Notes under the pieces: model-generated
What the model saw: the letters and a program-made list of their open reading frames with translations, nothing else
What the model was told of the DNA's origin: nothing
The model's database searches: none
Translations under genes and position numbers: made by a program
DNA from: Callaeas wilsoni
Taxonomy: Eukaryota; Chordata; Aves; Passeriformes; Callaeidae
DNA length: 64,000 nt
NCBI GenBank assembly: GCA_013398955.1
Contig: VWPU01014797.1
Coordinates: 19,666-83,665, forward strand
Direction of reading: 5' to 3'
Shown: one piece after another, positions 39,701 through 50,606 of the stretch
How positions within the stretch are numbered: position 1 is the first letter of the stretch
How the letters are laid out: every line of letters starts with the position of its first letter

Positions 39701-42700
39701 CTGACTGAAATGATTTTACATTTTTAAACGTCACTGCTTTTTGAAACTGTAAACAATGATTTTTCATAACTGCTATTTTCTTGGCTGGCTAAGGCCAAGA
39801 TATAGATAATTATCACTACAGAACATGACTGAACACAGCTCTGAAGTGGCAATCAGAATCCTATTTAGGGGAATGGAAACACCTACTAAATGTTTCAGAG
39901 TTTCACCATTTAACAAATCCAAAGTAACACTTAATGAGGAAAAACTGTCTCTGTGAATGCAAAAGCAGCCTCAGCCCATGTTTGCTCAGAATGGTCTACA
40001 TCCTACTAAGAATGTAGTCAAATCCCATTCAGATCACAAGTGAAGTGAGGGATATGTGGCGTTACTCTATCTTCCTCATGAAACTAACACACATTTTAGT
40101 ATGACTGACTTTCCTCAATTCAAAAAACCCTCCAAGTCCAGAGGAGGAGGATGACAGCAGGGCTTGTCCAACATGCCAGCGGGGTAAGCTTGCCTTGCCC
40201 CTGTTGGCACTGCAGCCCAACCAATTCATGTGGTGCTAATGAGTTCCTACAAACGAAAACAAAAATATCTCTTTTAATTTAGATTTGAACTAGTAGAGCC
40301 ACTTTGTGAAAATGGATTTGGATTTTGCTTAGCTTCAGTCATGTAGGAGCTGTCTTCATTTAATGATCCACAAGTGAGCTTTTTCCCACTGCTCAGCCAG
40401 TCTGCATCCCAACATCAGCAGCATGAAGCTGGGTTATCAAGCCCAGCCTGCAAGACAAGGCAAACAGATTGGACTACAAATCCAAGAGGTGAAAATAAGT
40501 TGAAGGAATTTATCATTTTAGGTGGGCGTATCAAAAGAGACTGGCTGCCAATTAGCACCGTATCATGGCAGGGACATAAATAGTCCAGAGCTGTAGTTAA
40601 ATAGTGGAGCTCAAGGCATGCAGCTCAGGTCTAAATACCAGGAATCCAGGTTAGCTGATGACAGCAAAAGAGATGGGGTAAGTCATTGGGGTCTGCAGAA
40701 GAATCTAAATAACATCTGAAGGGAGTCCCTCAGTGATGAGATTTTCAGCGTTCTTTGACTTTCCTCTGGCCGCAGTGAAAATATGATCAGGCTGAGCAAT
40801 AAATATTAATTAGCTTCCTGTAAGTACTTGCAATGAAAACAGGCAAGCACTTTTTGAAGTGTAACGCTTCTGTCTGTTCTGGGTCCCTATTTCAGTTGTC
40901 AACTCTGAGACAGAAAAGGTCTCCCCTGAAGGTGTATTCAGTCCCTGTGACTATCAGGGTTGTAGTGGTGCACAAATACTGCAAAGCAGTAGAATAGCTC
41001 TGTCTCAAGTGAGATGTGTAGAATTCTGCTGTGCTAAAGGTGGAACAATCCTACCGCAGACTTTCAAATTGCCACATAGGCCAAAGATCAATTTTCTGGC
41101 CAACAAAAATATGATCAAATGCCTTGTCTAAAGGGGTGGAATCCAAACCTCACCCCTTACTAGAATGCCTTATAAGCCTATGTGAGAGCTTTTGTCGGAA
41201 AATGCTGATTCAAGGAAACGGAATTGTTTTGCTGAAATGTCTTCATTTCAATGAAAAGTCACCACAGGCACCATCTTGAGTAAAGACTTGCCTTGTCTGT
41301 TCTTATTTGGCCCCTCTGTCCTAGGATTCAACGATCCTTGTCTCTTTCTGCTGGAAAGCCTGGAAATGCTATCCTTCATCCAAAGTTTCACAGTGTTTAA
41401 GTTGCCTGCGAACATGGGATGTCAGCTGTTATGAGCTCTCCTCCACCCCCCCACTAACAATGTTTAGCAAAGAGACACAAAGAGGATAGTCTATAATCTT
41501 TCTTTGCTAAAGATGAGGCAGTAGAGCATTCCTGGTCTCACATCTCCTCCTCTCATTTGAAGCAAGGGCTGGTAAATGAGACTTTCAATGAGAAAATTAA
41601 CAACTTCAGCAGTTTCACAAGTTCTGCTGGTAACTGGAGAACCTGCTAGTCAAAGGTTGTTTTTACTGCCCACACCCTACCACTAGTCCCGGCCATCTCA
41701 TGCATCTCTTCATGTTTACTTTACTCCCTGGACCACATTCATCCCAAAGGAGTATCCTACTCAAGAGGCTGGCGTACTTCATCTTCTTGTGCAGGCGTGA
41801 ATACACTAAGCATCATTTGGTCCTAAATGTTGTTAAACACAGTTTTAAACACTAATTTTCTGGGCATTCTGGATCTGGCCTCCTTACCACTTCATTTCTC
41901 TTAACAGCCTTTTTGACGTTTCGCCACATGGATTAAGTAGAAAGAATCTAGGTTTGCACCACATTTTGAGGACAAGAGGTACAATTGTCATTCTAACAGC
42001 CACAGTGATTCTCAGGGATCTGTAAAAGACTATCCAGACCTCATATGAGCTAAGCGTGCAGAAAGACTTCAGGAGTCATACAAAAGCTTTGGCAAGTCTC
42101 TAGCTTAGAAGCCAAAACTCCCTTTTTCTTACTTAGGGGTCATCATTTGAACAGAAGGGCCTCATTTGTACAGGATGACTTTTCTTGGAAGAAGTTGTCT
42201 TTCTGCATAGTCCTTGCAGTGTTTCATTGTTTGGCAGATGATAGCACAGAGGTCTACATGTCAGAAAACATTTCCTGTTTATGTATCAGTCTGGTCAATT
42301 CAAATTCAATTGTACATTCATGTGACATGCTTTTTTCAGGCCATTCAAGTGCTAAGCGCCAAGGCAGTGTCAAATTAGTCAGCTCCTGAGTCCTTTGAGA
42401 GATTAAGAATCTACTACAGCTGCTAGCTAGAGAAATTACTTATTTTACATTAAAATTATAGTTCATGCTTTTAGTGTTCATTGCCCAAGGTCCAAACCCT
42501 TGAAATGATTCAGCAAACCCACCTGCAAACTCTTCAGGAGTCCTTGAATTAAAAAGCAAATGTATAAATAATATTCTCTTATCTGACTGCAGTGTCAATT
42601 TGTAGTATTTTCACTCCATAGTGTTCCCTGGGAAACTGCTTGCTAAGTAAAGGATAGACTCAGATGGCCTTACATATACACACATGCACACAGATGCAGA

Positions 42701-45700
42701 CCAGGCTTTCTGAGCTCTGATGTTAAATCTTAATCATGGGCCACTGTCTCTGCTAGTGTTCTGACTCTGAAGAAAAACACTCTTGATCTCATAGTCTCCG
42801 CTAGAGACTATGTAATTATTTACATACAAGTGGATTGCTGCAACAATAGTTCCTGTGAGAAACTGCTTCTGCAGATGGGTGGTTTCTTACTCCGTAGTAG
42901 GGAGTGTCAGCAGGGGAGAGGAGATATGGAGAAGAGTTGCATGGGAGGATGTGTGGTTCTGAAGTCTCATACTATATTTTATAAACAAGTGCTTTTCTCA
43001 CTTTCTCCCCTCCCTTCCAGAAAACAAGATTTTAGTGGCTCAGCATCCTTTGCTCATTGTAGCTAACCAAACTGCAACTCTAGTTTGCAACTACACATAC
43101 AATGGGACAGGGAAGGAATTTCGAGCTTCGCTACACAAGGGAACGGACAGTTCAGTTGAAGTTTGCTTTATTTCATGGAATACAACCAAAATTAGCAGCA
43201 ATTCAAATAAAGAATTCAACTGCCAGGGGGATCATGATAAAGACAAAGTCATCTTCAATCTTTGGAACATGAATGCCAACCAAACTGACATCTACTTCTG
43301 CAAAATTGAGGTCATGTATCCACCCCCATATGTCTACAATGAGAAGAGCAACGGAACTGTCATTCACGTGAAAGGTAAGCTGAGAAATCTCTGCAGGCCA
43401 GTATCCTCCCTATACACACTCCCTACATAATGGCTGGAGGCAGTTTCTTTCCCTAAAAATAAAAAGTTGGATTGCCTGGTAAAACTACATTCCTGCTCTG
43501 GACTTCCTGAAGAAGAGATCTTAAAATGATTAATAAAATGACACATTGGAAAAAGGAGTAAATAAGCAGAGATCGATGTTTTTAATTTCATGTACTTAAA
43601 GTTTTCTTTGCTCTTTCCTTAAAGAGACACCCACCCAAATACAAGAGCCTCAGTCTGAGATTCCTTTGTGGATTCTGGCAACAGTGACTGGAATTCTTGC
43701 ACTCTACAGTATGCTAATAACTGCAGTTTTTATTAACTACTGGGTAAGAAACTTGTATTTTCCTTTGCTCTGTATGCTCTAGTAGTTCATTTCTCCAGCT
43801 ATACTTGCCATGTTTACCACTAACTCACTGATACCCCTTCAGTACCGGATGACAGTGTTTATCATCCCAGCCATGTGTGCACACCCATGGTGTACCCCAA
43901 AAGAGCTGAAACACTAGATGCTCTCCAGGTGGGCAGTCAGGCCTCTGCAGTAGAGTCTTAAAGCAAATAGTAATGGCACAGTGTTGGCAGTGCCCTGCAC
44001 ACCAGCAATACTGTCTGGACACTGTCTCTACCTCTGCCAACTGAACCTGTCAGGGAAATCTAGAACTACAAGCATTTCTGGCAAAACCCTTTGAGACTAT
44101 ACTGACAGGAGCTCACTTACAATAAAATAATCTATAGGGAGCCCTCAGTTAGCCCAGGACCATCTGCACTGGTGTCTTGTGCCTATCCACCAATTCCCTT
44201 GAGCAACCACTATTTCTGGTAGCGTGACTACAAGGGAATAGGAGCACCTGGATCTCAGTAGTCTCTTGTCTGTACATCAACAGTAAGAAAGCTGAGACAG
44301 CCTTATGGCTCATACATAATTTTTGCTTTCTAATCTCTCTGGAAAGTTGACTGGCCCAAGTCACATCCAGTTCTCCTCCTAGAGTAAAAAAAGAGATGCG
44401 TGATACAGGGGCAGCAGAAGGACATTTTCCTTGACAAGTCTTAGGACTGTGATCTCCAGAGCCAATTTACGCTACTTACTCCATGTGAGAAAGACTTGAA
44501 CAGAGAGAACTCAGTTCCTTGCACTCTGACTTTCCCCTTTATCTTTGTTGTTAAATAGCAATTTTCAACACAACATGTTGAAAATTGAAATGAGATAGCC
44601 TGTATAAAGGGTCCAGAGTCCCTGCCAGGTTAAATGTTGCATATATACAGAAAGCCACCGTCACTGCTAGCTGATGCTTGAGATCTGCTAAATGTTTCAC
44701 AAAAAGACGGTTTCTCAATATGTGGCTATTTCTAATGGAAAACAATCAAAGCAGCCACTGCGGCAGGAAAATGCAAAGGCAGGTTAAGTGTTCTTCTTTG
44801 TGCCCTATTGTAGAGGCTGACTCCGAGGAGAGCTGAGAGGATTACGTGAACAGCTGCTGGTGTTACAGTGCTGTGCAGCTGTGGCTGTGCCACAGATGAG
44901 ATGCTGTAGCTTCAAATCCATAATTTACAATCTGAACCATTTTCTCTGTGCTATATTCATTTGCTTCCTAATGGCTTCACACTTTGCTACTAACATGTCT
45001 GCCCCCAGCAAGAGTGACAAGGCTGCATTGCCATGTGAGTTGTTTGCTGCATCAGATTTTACCTGCTGTTCTTGCTGCTGGTAGTATTCTTCAGATAATA
45101 TGTATTCTGATTGTGCACGTATTTAGAGTGTTGTTGAATGTAAATCCAGCTGCCTAGAAGACATTGTGAATTGTAAAAAAGAGATCCTAATTGTGATACT
45201 TGACAGCCATGCCAAGCCAGATCAGTTCCTGAAAGCGGCTAAAGATTTGTCTATTTTCTTATAGTTCTGCCTTCCCTGAAGGAAAACTGCTTTCCCTTGC
45301 AAAAGTAGCAGTCTTTGATCCTGTAACAGCCCAACATTCACTCATGCTAGCAAAATGCCTTTCTCCCATGTAAAACTAACACTTAGGTGAATTAGAAAAC
45401 CTGTATTATGAAGATGAACACACAGAGATAAAGCTTTTGTATCTAATGCTTCACATGCATTGACTGCATTACATGGCTTAAGCAGTATGTAACTTACATT
45501 CAACACTTTGCATATATATAACATTAATATAAAAAAGCTTAAAATATTTCATAGTAACTGCCCCACTCTGTACATACAACATAATTCAGCCATCAGATTT
45601 TCTAATCTCCTCCAATTCCACAGTATCATATGCATGTATGCTGCAGCATATGCAGCTATTTCTGTACATGGGAAGGAAATTACAGTAAAAAGGAGATTGC

Positions 45701-46685
45701 AAAAGAGGATATGGTCACTATTAAGGAAAAAGCATGGAAGCACTTTACTTACCCTGATCAATAAAACCTTAAGCTATGTATAAAACACCATAAAGCCTTA
45801 AACTATATATAAAACACCAACCTTGTGCATAGCCTGCAGAGTCAGAGGCTGAAATGCTGCTGTAGCCACAGATTTCCTCTGTGATTTTAGGCAAATTATT
45901 TCATCTTCTGCTACTCTTATTTCTGAAAGAGCCGATGCTCCCCCTATCTCACAGGGGCATTATAAGCAGGAATCCAACAGTGGAAATAAGATTTTTGAGG
46001 CCCAGATGAAGAGACATAAAAGATTAACATCAGCTCTGATTCTTTCACTCCTTGAAGGAAGGTTCAGAACAACATATGCATTGTGTCCTACTGCTGTAAA
46101 TGCTAGGAAGACCATTATACACATAGTTTAGGCTGATTTTTCATGTGCTTATTCTGTTTGAGTTTAGGTAATTTCTTTTTTCCTCCTAATAAATGAAGAC
46201 AGCCTTCACAGCTCAAACTCTGTTGTTTCTGCTGAATCATTCCATAGATGAGAGAGGCCAGATGATGGTGAGAGGCATCAGTTTGTATCCTTGGCATGTA
46301 GCATTCCTTTACCTGAAGAACTAACACTGTAAATCTCTCGCCAGATAAGCTGGAGACTTACTTTCAGGTTGGGCAAATTCCACAGATTATTTGATGAGAG
46401 CCTGTGTTCTAATTCTTTTGTTAATGTATTTAAACCTGAAGCTGCCTTACAAATATGCCTGCTTCCCTGAACAAGGACCTAGGGCCAGAACTGTCAGCAG
46501 TTAATATGAGAGTTTTCACAGTTCTCTTCATCCTTCTCCCACAGCAAAAATCCAAAAAGAATATGTACCATCAGAGTGACTACATGAACATGACTCCCCG
46601 GCACCCACCATACCAGAAGAACAAGGGTTACCCGTCCTACGCGCCAACGCGAGACTACACCGCGTATCGGTCCTGGCAGCCCTGA
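36722..46685 (+). CDS. CD28: CD28, T-cell co-stimulatory receptor (whole gene, four coding exons)
   Basis: CD28 is a type I membrane protein on T cells that binds CD80/CD86 and supplies the second signal for activation through PI3K, Grb2 and Lck pathways. Joining 36722-36776, 43021-43374, 43625-43743 and 46545-46685 gives 222 residues with intact frame and GT-AG introns. It has a signal peptide (1-18) and an Ig-V domain (about 20-135) with cysteines 41, 67, 86 and 112. The ligand motif MYPPPY is at 117-122, a stalk at 136-150, a transmembrane helix at about 151-175, and a tail with YMNM at 189-192. There are six extracellular N-glycosylation sequons (34, 42, 46, 72, 105, 129). Length is close to mammalian CD28. 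The stalk lacks a cysteine and distal PYAP is SYAP. The YMNM motif and MYPPPY together exclude CTLA4 (YVKM) and ICOS (FDPPPF). Confidence 0.96.
36777..43020 (+). other. CD28 intron 1 (about 6.2 kb)
   Basis: Phase 1 intron between signal-peptide and Ig-V exons, with GTAA donor and a pyrimidine-rich CTTTCTCCCCTCCCTTCCAG acceptor. I found no nested gene. A modestly GC-richer patch lies at about 38850-38990, and a perfect 9-bp-arm hairpin at 42790-42812. Long first introns in this family often carry regulatory elements, but none can be named here. Confidence 0.85.
43021..43374 (+). CDS. CD28: CD28 coding exon 2 (Ig V-set domain)
   Basis: 354 bp, encoding residues 19-136 with phase 1 at both ends, the usual design for an Ig-domain exon. 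Cysteine 41 and cysteine 112 (in DIYFC) form the canonical Ig disulfide, and cysteines 67 and 86 fit the second disulfide seen in CD28-family V domains. MYPPPY (117-122), at 43315-43332, is the CDR3-like loop that contacts CD80/CD86 and is intact. Six N-X-S/T sequons are present. The acceptor is TTCCAG and the donor AAAG|GTAAGC. Confidence 0.97.
43375..43624 (+). other. CD28 intron 2 (250 bp)
   Basis: Short phase 1 intron with GTAAGC donor and CTTTCCTTAAAG acceptor. Reading on from exon 2 without splicing gives 18 further codons, including one cysteine, before a TAA at 43428-43430. Retention would therefore predict a secreted form without transmembrane segment. Confidence 0.9.
43625..43743 (+). 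CDS. CD28: CD28 coding exon 3 (stalk and transmembrane helix)
   Basis: 119 bp, entering in phase 1 and leaving in phase 0, encoding the rest of residue 137 to residue 176. The stalk (ETPTQIQEPQSEIP) is polar and short, followed by a hydrophobic stretch from about W152 to W176, including the family-like YSMLITAVFI. In mammalian CD28 the equivalent exon begins with a cysteine-containing stalk that links the homodimer. No cysteine occurs in this exon. The donor is TGG|GTAAGA. Confidence 0.94.
45763..45820. repeat. imperfect 29-bp tandem duplication
   Basis: Two adjacent 29-bp copies (AAAACCTTAAGCTATGTATA... and AAAGCCTTAAACTATATATA..., both running into AAAACACCA) that agree at 25 of 29 positions by hand count. 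It is a local duplication inside CD28 intron 3. Confidence 0.85.
45845..45985 (+). repeat. MIR-like SINE remnant in CD28 intron 3
   Basis: Blocks in MIR order: 'tgtgattttaggcaaattatttcatcttc' (accttgggcaagtcacttaatctc), then 'tctgaaagagccgatgctcc' and 'ctatctcacaggggcattataagcag' (the tail 'cctcacaggggtgttgtgagg'). It is strongly diverged, consistent with great age. Confidence 0.6.
46545..46685 (+). CDS. CD28: CD28 coding exon 4 (cytoplasmic tail)
   Basis: Encodes residues 177-222 and the TGA at 46683-46685. The basic juxtamembrane QKSKK is followed by SDYMNM (189-192 for YMNM), the phosphotyrosine site for PI3K p85 and Grb2 SH2 domains. Next come PRHPP (the position of the mammalian PRRP motif) and YPSYAPTRDYTAYRS, equivalent to the conserved C-terminal PYAPPRDFAAYRS. 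The distal proline motif is changed to SYAPT, so a classical PxxP SH3 site is absent there. The tail ends with three extra residues, WQP, beyond the mammalian YRS terminus. Confidence 0.96.
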   Translation, partial: QKSKKNMYHQSDYMNMTPRHPPYQKNKGYPSYAPTRDYTAYRSWQP

Positions 46686-47330
46686 CCCCAGCAGCACACC
46701 CACCAGGAGCCTCGTGTGCTTCCGGGCAGCCACTTGCTCTGGGGCACGGAAGGACAGCCTCTCATTTTCGCATCGTGTTTGTTGCTGTTGATCACGGACA
46801 CCTACACCATAGCAAGTGTTAGCTAAACTTTCATCTACTAAAAGAAAATCCAGACCAGCAAACCAATATAAAAAGTAGGGGCGGAGGGGGGGGAAGTAAA
46901 AAAAGAATTTTTTCTTCATGATGGCTGAAAATGAGGCCCAGCTTGTGTTGAGGGTTGTCAGTGGATAAGATGGAAAGATGGTGTCAGACCTCAGAGCTGG
47001 TCTCTTCCTAACACTTGTGGTTTTGCTCAGCTGTCGGAAGAAGCAGAACTTCTGATCTTTTCCAATAACTACTGTCTTAGATTTAACCCTTAATTTCCTT
47101 CCCTGTATGTATAATCCTCAGATCATTGCTGTTAAACCTGGCAAAATGTAAAAAATAATCTTTTTTTCTCTACAAGACAAAGACACAGTTTGAAGTTCAA
47201 AACACCTGCTTAAAAGAAAGAGGAAAAGGTCAGTCAGAAGTCATCCAAGCTATTAGGCTATGGAACAAATGATCTGCCAGGACAAATCAAGCTAATAGAA
47301 AACTAATAAACCTTCAACATGTGAGTCCTT
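46686..47330 (+). other. probable CD28 3' UTR with polyadenylation signal
   Basis: Sequence after the stop codon includes a G-rich run (GGGGCGGAGGGGGGGG) near 46878 and a canonical AATAAA at 47305-47310, the first candidate poly(A) signal on this strand. Another AATAAA lies at 48041-48046 and could be used as a distal site. The end of the transcript is inferred. Confidence 0.45.
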
Positions 47331-50300
47331 AGGCTGGACACTTTGTAAATGTTCATAAGGCCATCTGCAGTCATGACCAAGCAACTCCACAAACTGAAAA
47401 AGCAAGCAACTCGAAGACAAAACCAAGACAAGTGGGAGAGGAAGAAAGATCTGTCTTCAGCATAAACAACCCCATTTCTCTTTTGTTTGCCTTCTGCATC
47501 AAGGGAATGCACAGTCATAGATGAAGCATTAGAAGACAGAGAGCTCAGCTTTTGAGAAGATTTTTACTTTTATTTTTGAATTTGAGAATTCAGAAGGTAT
47601 TCTCTTGAGTCCTCCTGAAAATTTGTGCACATCTTCTCACACCTATGTTGTACCAGAGCTCTTTCAAAAATATCGGTTGACTTATGAGCAACTAAAGACC
47701 ACTTGACTTTTCTTTCCCGTAAGTGCCCGGTTTTTGGAGTGTGAGAGGAATCTTCATTCCCAGCATAGTAAATTGGATCTGCAAGTTCTCAGACATCTGC
47801 AGGATCTGCTCTGGGCACTTTGAGGAACTTTGTGCTATCTGGAAGTTACTTTTCACTCTACAGATGTCCTTCAGGGCTGCTCCATGCCAGAGTAGGACAA
47901 AGTCTTTAGCAAAACATGATCTAGTCTTTCAATCTAGAATGTTTACAATAACAGGATATTCTAAATTGTAATTGGAGTTGCCTTGACATAAAATCCCTTT
48001 TGATACTGAGGAGACAATGTTTATTTTATAAAGACTACTGAATAAACAATTAAAAGAAAAAAACCCCACATCCCCACCTTGAAATAAAATTTGGATTGTA
48101 CAACATTTCATGTTCTTCAAACTGGGATAAAAAGATTTTTTGTCTCTTTGAGGAGACAGGACAAAAGTAGAGATGTGGAAGCCTGACAACAATCTGCTTT
48201 GACGTCTTAACCCAAGAAGACGACTTTGGCACCTCCAAATTGGAAGTTTTATTTGAGTTTGCTGACTGGACCCCAAACCCTCCACTTTGAATCTTTTATC
48301 ACCATGAACCATGTTCCTGGAGGGTGCTGTGCCACCCATGAGCAGCAGTGATGTGCCCCCTGCCCCAGCCAGGGACAGCAGAGCCCCGATGGCAATGGTA
48401 AGCAAGGCCCAAGAGGCAGTGCTGGGCCTTCAGCATGGGAATCCAGTCATGGATCCAGCAGGCCCTTAGAGCATTGGTCTGGTTCAGTTCAGCAAACTCA
48501 AAAGCTTATGATTGAACTAAACAACTTCAAAACAAAGTCTTACTTATTTCTTCTCCTTTCCCCCACCACATGCACAAACACTCCAAGGCTGACATTTTTC
48601 CACATACAATTTTTACTGTCTCTTCCTGAAAAGCCCTCACTGCACCTCTGTACTGCAGCAGAGGCAGCAAGGAACACATGCACAGAGCAGAGGGGAGGGA
48701 GCCAGGCAGGACACACGGCAGTCGCCGCATGGCCCCAGCCTGGCCCTCCTCGCTGGCACTGACAGGGGGATGCTAATGCCTTGTCACGTCCCTCCTCACT
48801 TGGAGGGGAGATATGAATGGTCCTGTGCTGGGGCATGCAGGCACTACCAGCAGAGAGCAGCAGGCTGAGCACAGCTCTCTGTCAGGGTATGGCACTGTCT
48901 CACCAAGCTCCAGTCTGCCATTGTATGATCGCAGTGTGCTGTTGAAAACACAACTTCTAGTGCAAGTATGAGGTGAGATGGCAAATGTCTATCAAACCCA
49001 CGAAACAGGATAAATATTCTTTGCGTAAATGGCATATACACATATTTAGGGATAGATGCAACTATTTCATTGCATCTATATTCCCTAGAGTTTTATTATA
49101 CTTTTTGCAATCTCCTTTTAAAATTATTAAATAGATATAGTAAATTAGATCTTGAATGAATGTATTAGGCCTGAAGCTAGTCAGAGGACAGGATTACTTT
49201 CTAAAGCAAATATTGGTATAATTTGCATTCTTTCCCCTAACACTTTTGTACTTTCCATATTTAAAACATACTGATAGCTCCCAGGACATGATAATGGAAG
49301 GTAAGTCCTGGAACATCTGCAACAAATATTAATTTGTTTGACTGACCAAAAAGGAAGGGGGATACAGGGAAATATCCTAAACATAAAATGAAAAAACTGG
49401 GAGAATCAGGACATGAGAAGCCCCAGCACTGTGTTAAAATGGACATTGCTGTTATATTAAAACTCTGTAGGTACATAAATTACAGACTGTCGGAGATGGG
49501 ATACCAGTAAATTCCTTTTATCCACCACTGTAAAGGACTAAAAGTGTTTGCAGAGAAGCAAGGCAGTTAAGCCTGGAGCCTAGCTCTGGATATGTGGATT
49601 AGGATACTCGACAAACAGCAATCCTAATTTATTCCATCTGGTTTTAGGCAATGCAAAACATGCCAGGACAGCCCTGTCCCTCCCTGGCCCTGCCTTTGGG
49701 GTCTATATGCTGTTTATGGGATGATGTAAAAAGAAACCTCCCTCTGCTGCAGCTCTGAACTTGGAAACTGTCCTTCATGGAGGGCAGAGGTAGATCAGTA
49801 GGGTTTTCTGCCTTACACACAGGTTTTAATTCAAATGCAAATATAATCCTGCCAAAGAGTGATTTAATTTTTCATCCTCCTTTCCCCCACTTTTGGGTCT
49901 CAGTGTCAAATGAACATCTGATCTGCAGTCATCACATCTGAACAGCAATCAACATATGTTGCAAGGGGTCAACCAAGGGTTGTGCAGCTCAAGCCCCCTG
50001 CATGCTGATTCCTGTTCTGCACGTCTCCGGCACAGCACGGCACAGCCTGGCTCTTCTTAGCTTTCAGGAACCAAAGTCCTAGAAGACAAATGCCGAGGAG
50101 GTAGCTTGTGTTATTCTGCAGTGTCTTGAACCTTCCCCGTTGGGGTGGTCAGGCTTACTAAAGTCAAAAGTCTCGGACATTACTTCTAGTCTGAATATTC
50201 CAAATTCCAGTATCGTCCTCCTGTATAACATTTTTTCCAAAATGCCTCTTATTTCTTCTGTAGCTATAAATGTGAACCCTGCATGTCTGCCAAACAATAT

Positions 50301-50550
50301 CATATCTTCCTTCTTTGTGCATCATCTTTTTCCTTTCATTTCTGTTCCAGACTCAGCCTTTCAGGAACCCATCCTATTTGTTAATCTCTAACACCATTGT
50401 GCAGCCTTCCACATGTACCCCTGCCTGACTAGTTACTTGCTTCACAAAGACTGTCTTGTATGCTACATTCCTCTTCAGCTTGGGGTAGGGAGTTGCCATA
50501 GGAGATGGAAGCCATGTGGTGATTGGATAGCTACATGTTTTCTGTTTGAA
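47331..50550. other. intergenic DNA downstream of CD28, no gene supported
   Basis: No recognised gene. The minus-strand frame 47929-48405 (158 codons) has no family resemblance. A modestly GC-rich patch at 48640-48860 has no further signal. Confidence 0.5.
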
Positions 50551-50556
50551 GGATTT

Positions 50557-50606
50557 GGGGGTCTTTCATCCATTTGATTTTGGGGGTCTTTCATCCATTT
50601 GATTTT
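50557..50606. repeat. 25-bp perfect tandem duplication
   Basis: The unit GGGGGTCTTTCATCCATTTG plus ATTTT occurs twice with no mismatch, starting at 50557 and 50582. This is a simple recent local duplication. Confidence 0.9.

Larger units (their letters stand above)
43744..46544 (+). other. CD28 intron 3 (about 2.8 kb)
   Basis: Phase 0 intron with GTAAGA donor and TTCATCCTTCTCCCACAG acceptor. It contains a 29-bp imperfect tandem duplication at 45763-45820 and a MIR-like SINE just after it. No nested gene recognised. Confidence 0.85.

Noticed and set aside
43035..43430. A separate 131-aa gene starting at an internal ATG of the Ig exon
   Set aside because: It is CD28 exon 2 read through its donor site. 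The acceptor at 43020 and the upstream signal-peptide exon show that it is an internal exon.
46455..46685. A 76-aa gene ending in the CD28 tail
   Set aside because: The first 30 codons lie before a clear CTTCTCCCACAG acceptor; only the part from 46545 on is the CD28 tail exon.
47929..48405. 158-codon minus-strand frame downstream of CD28
   Set aside because: It begins with a hydrophobic stretch that mimics a signal peptide, but nothing after it resembles a protein domain and there are no supporting exon signals.
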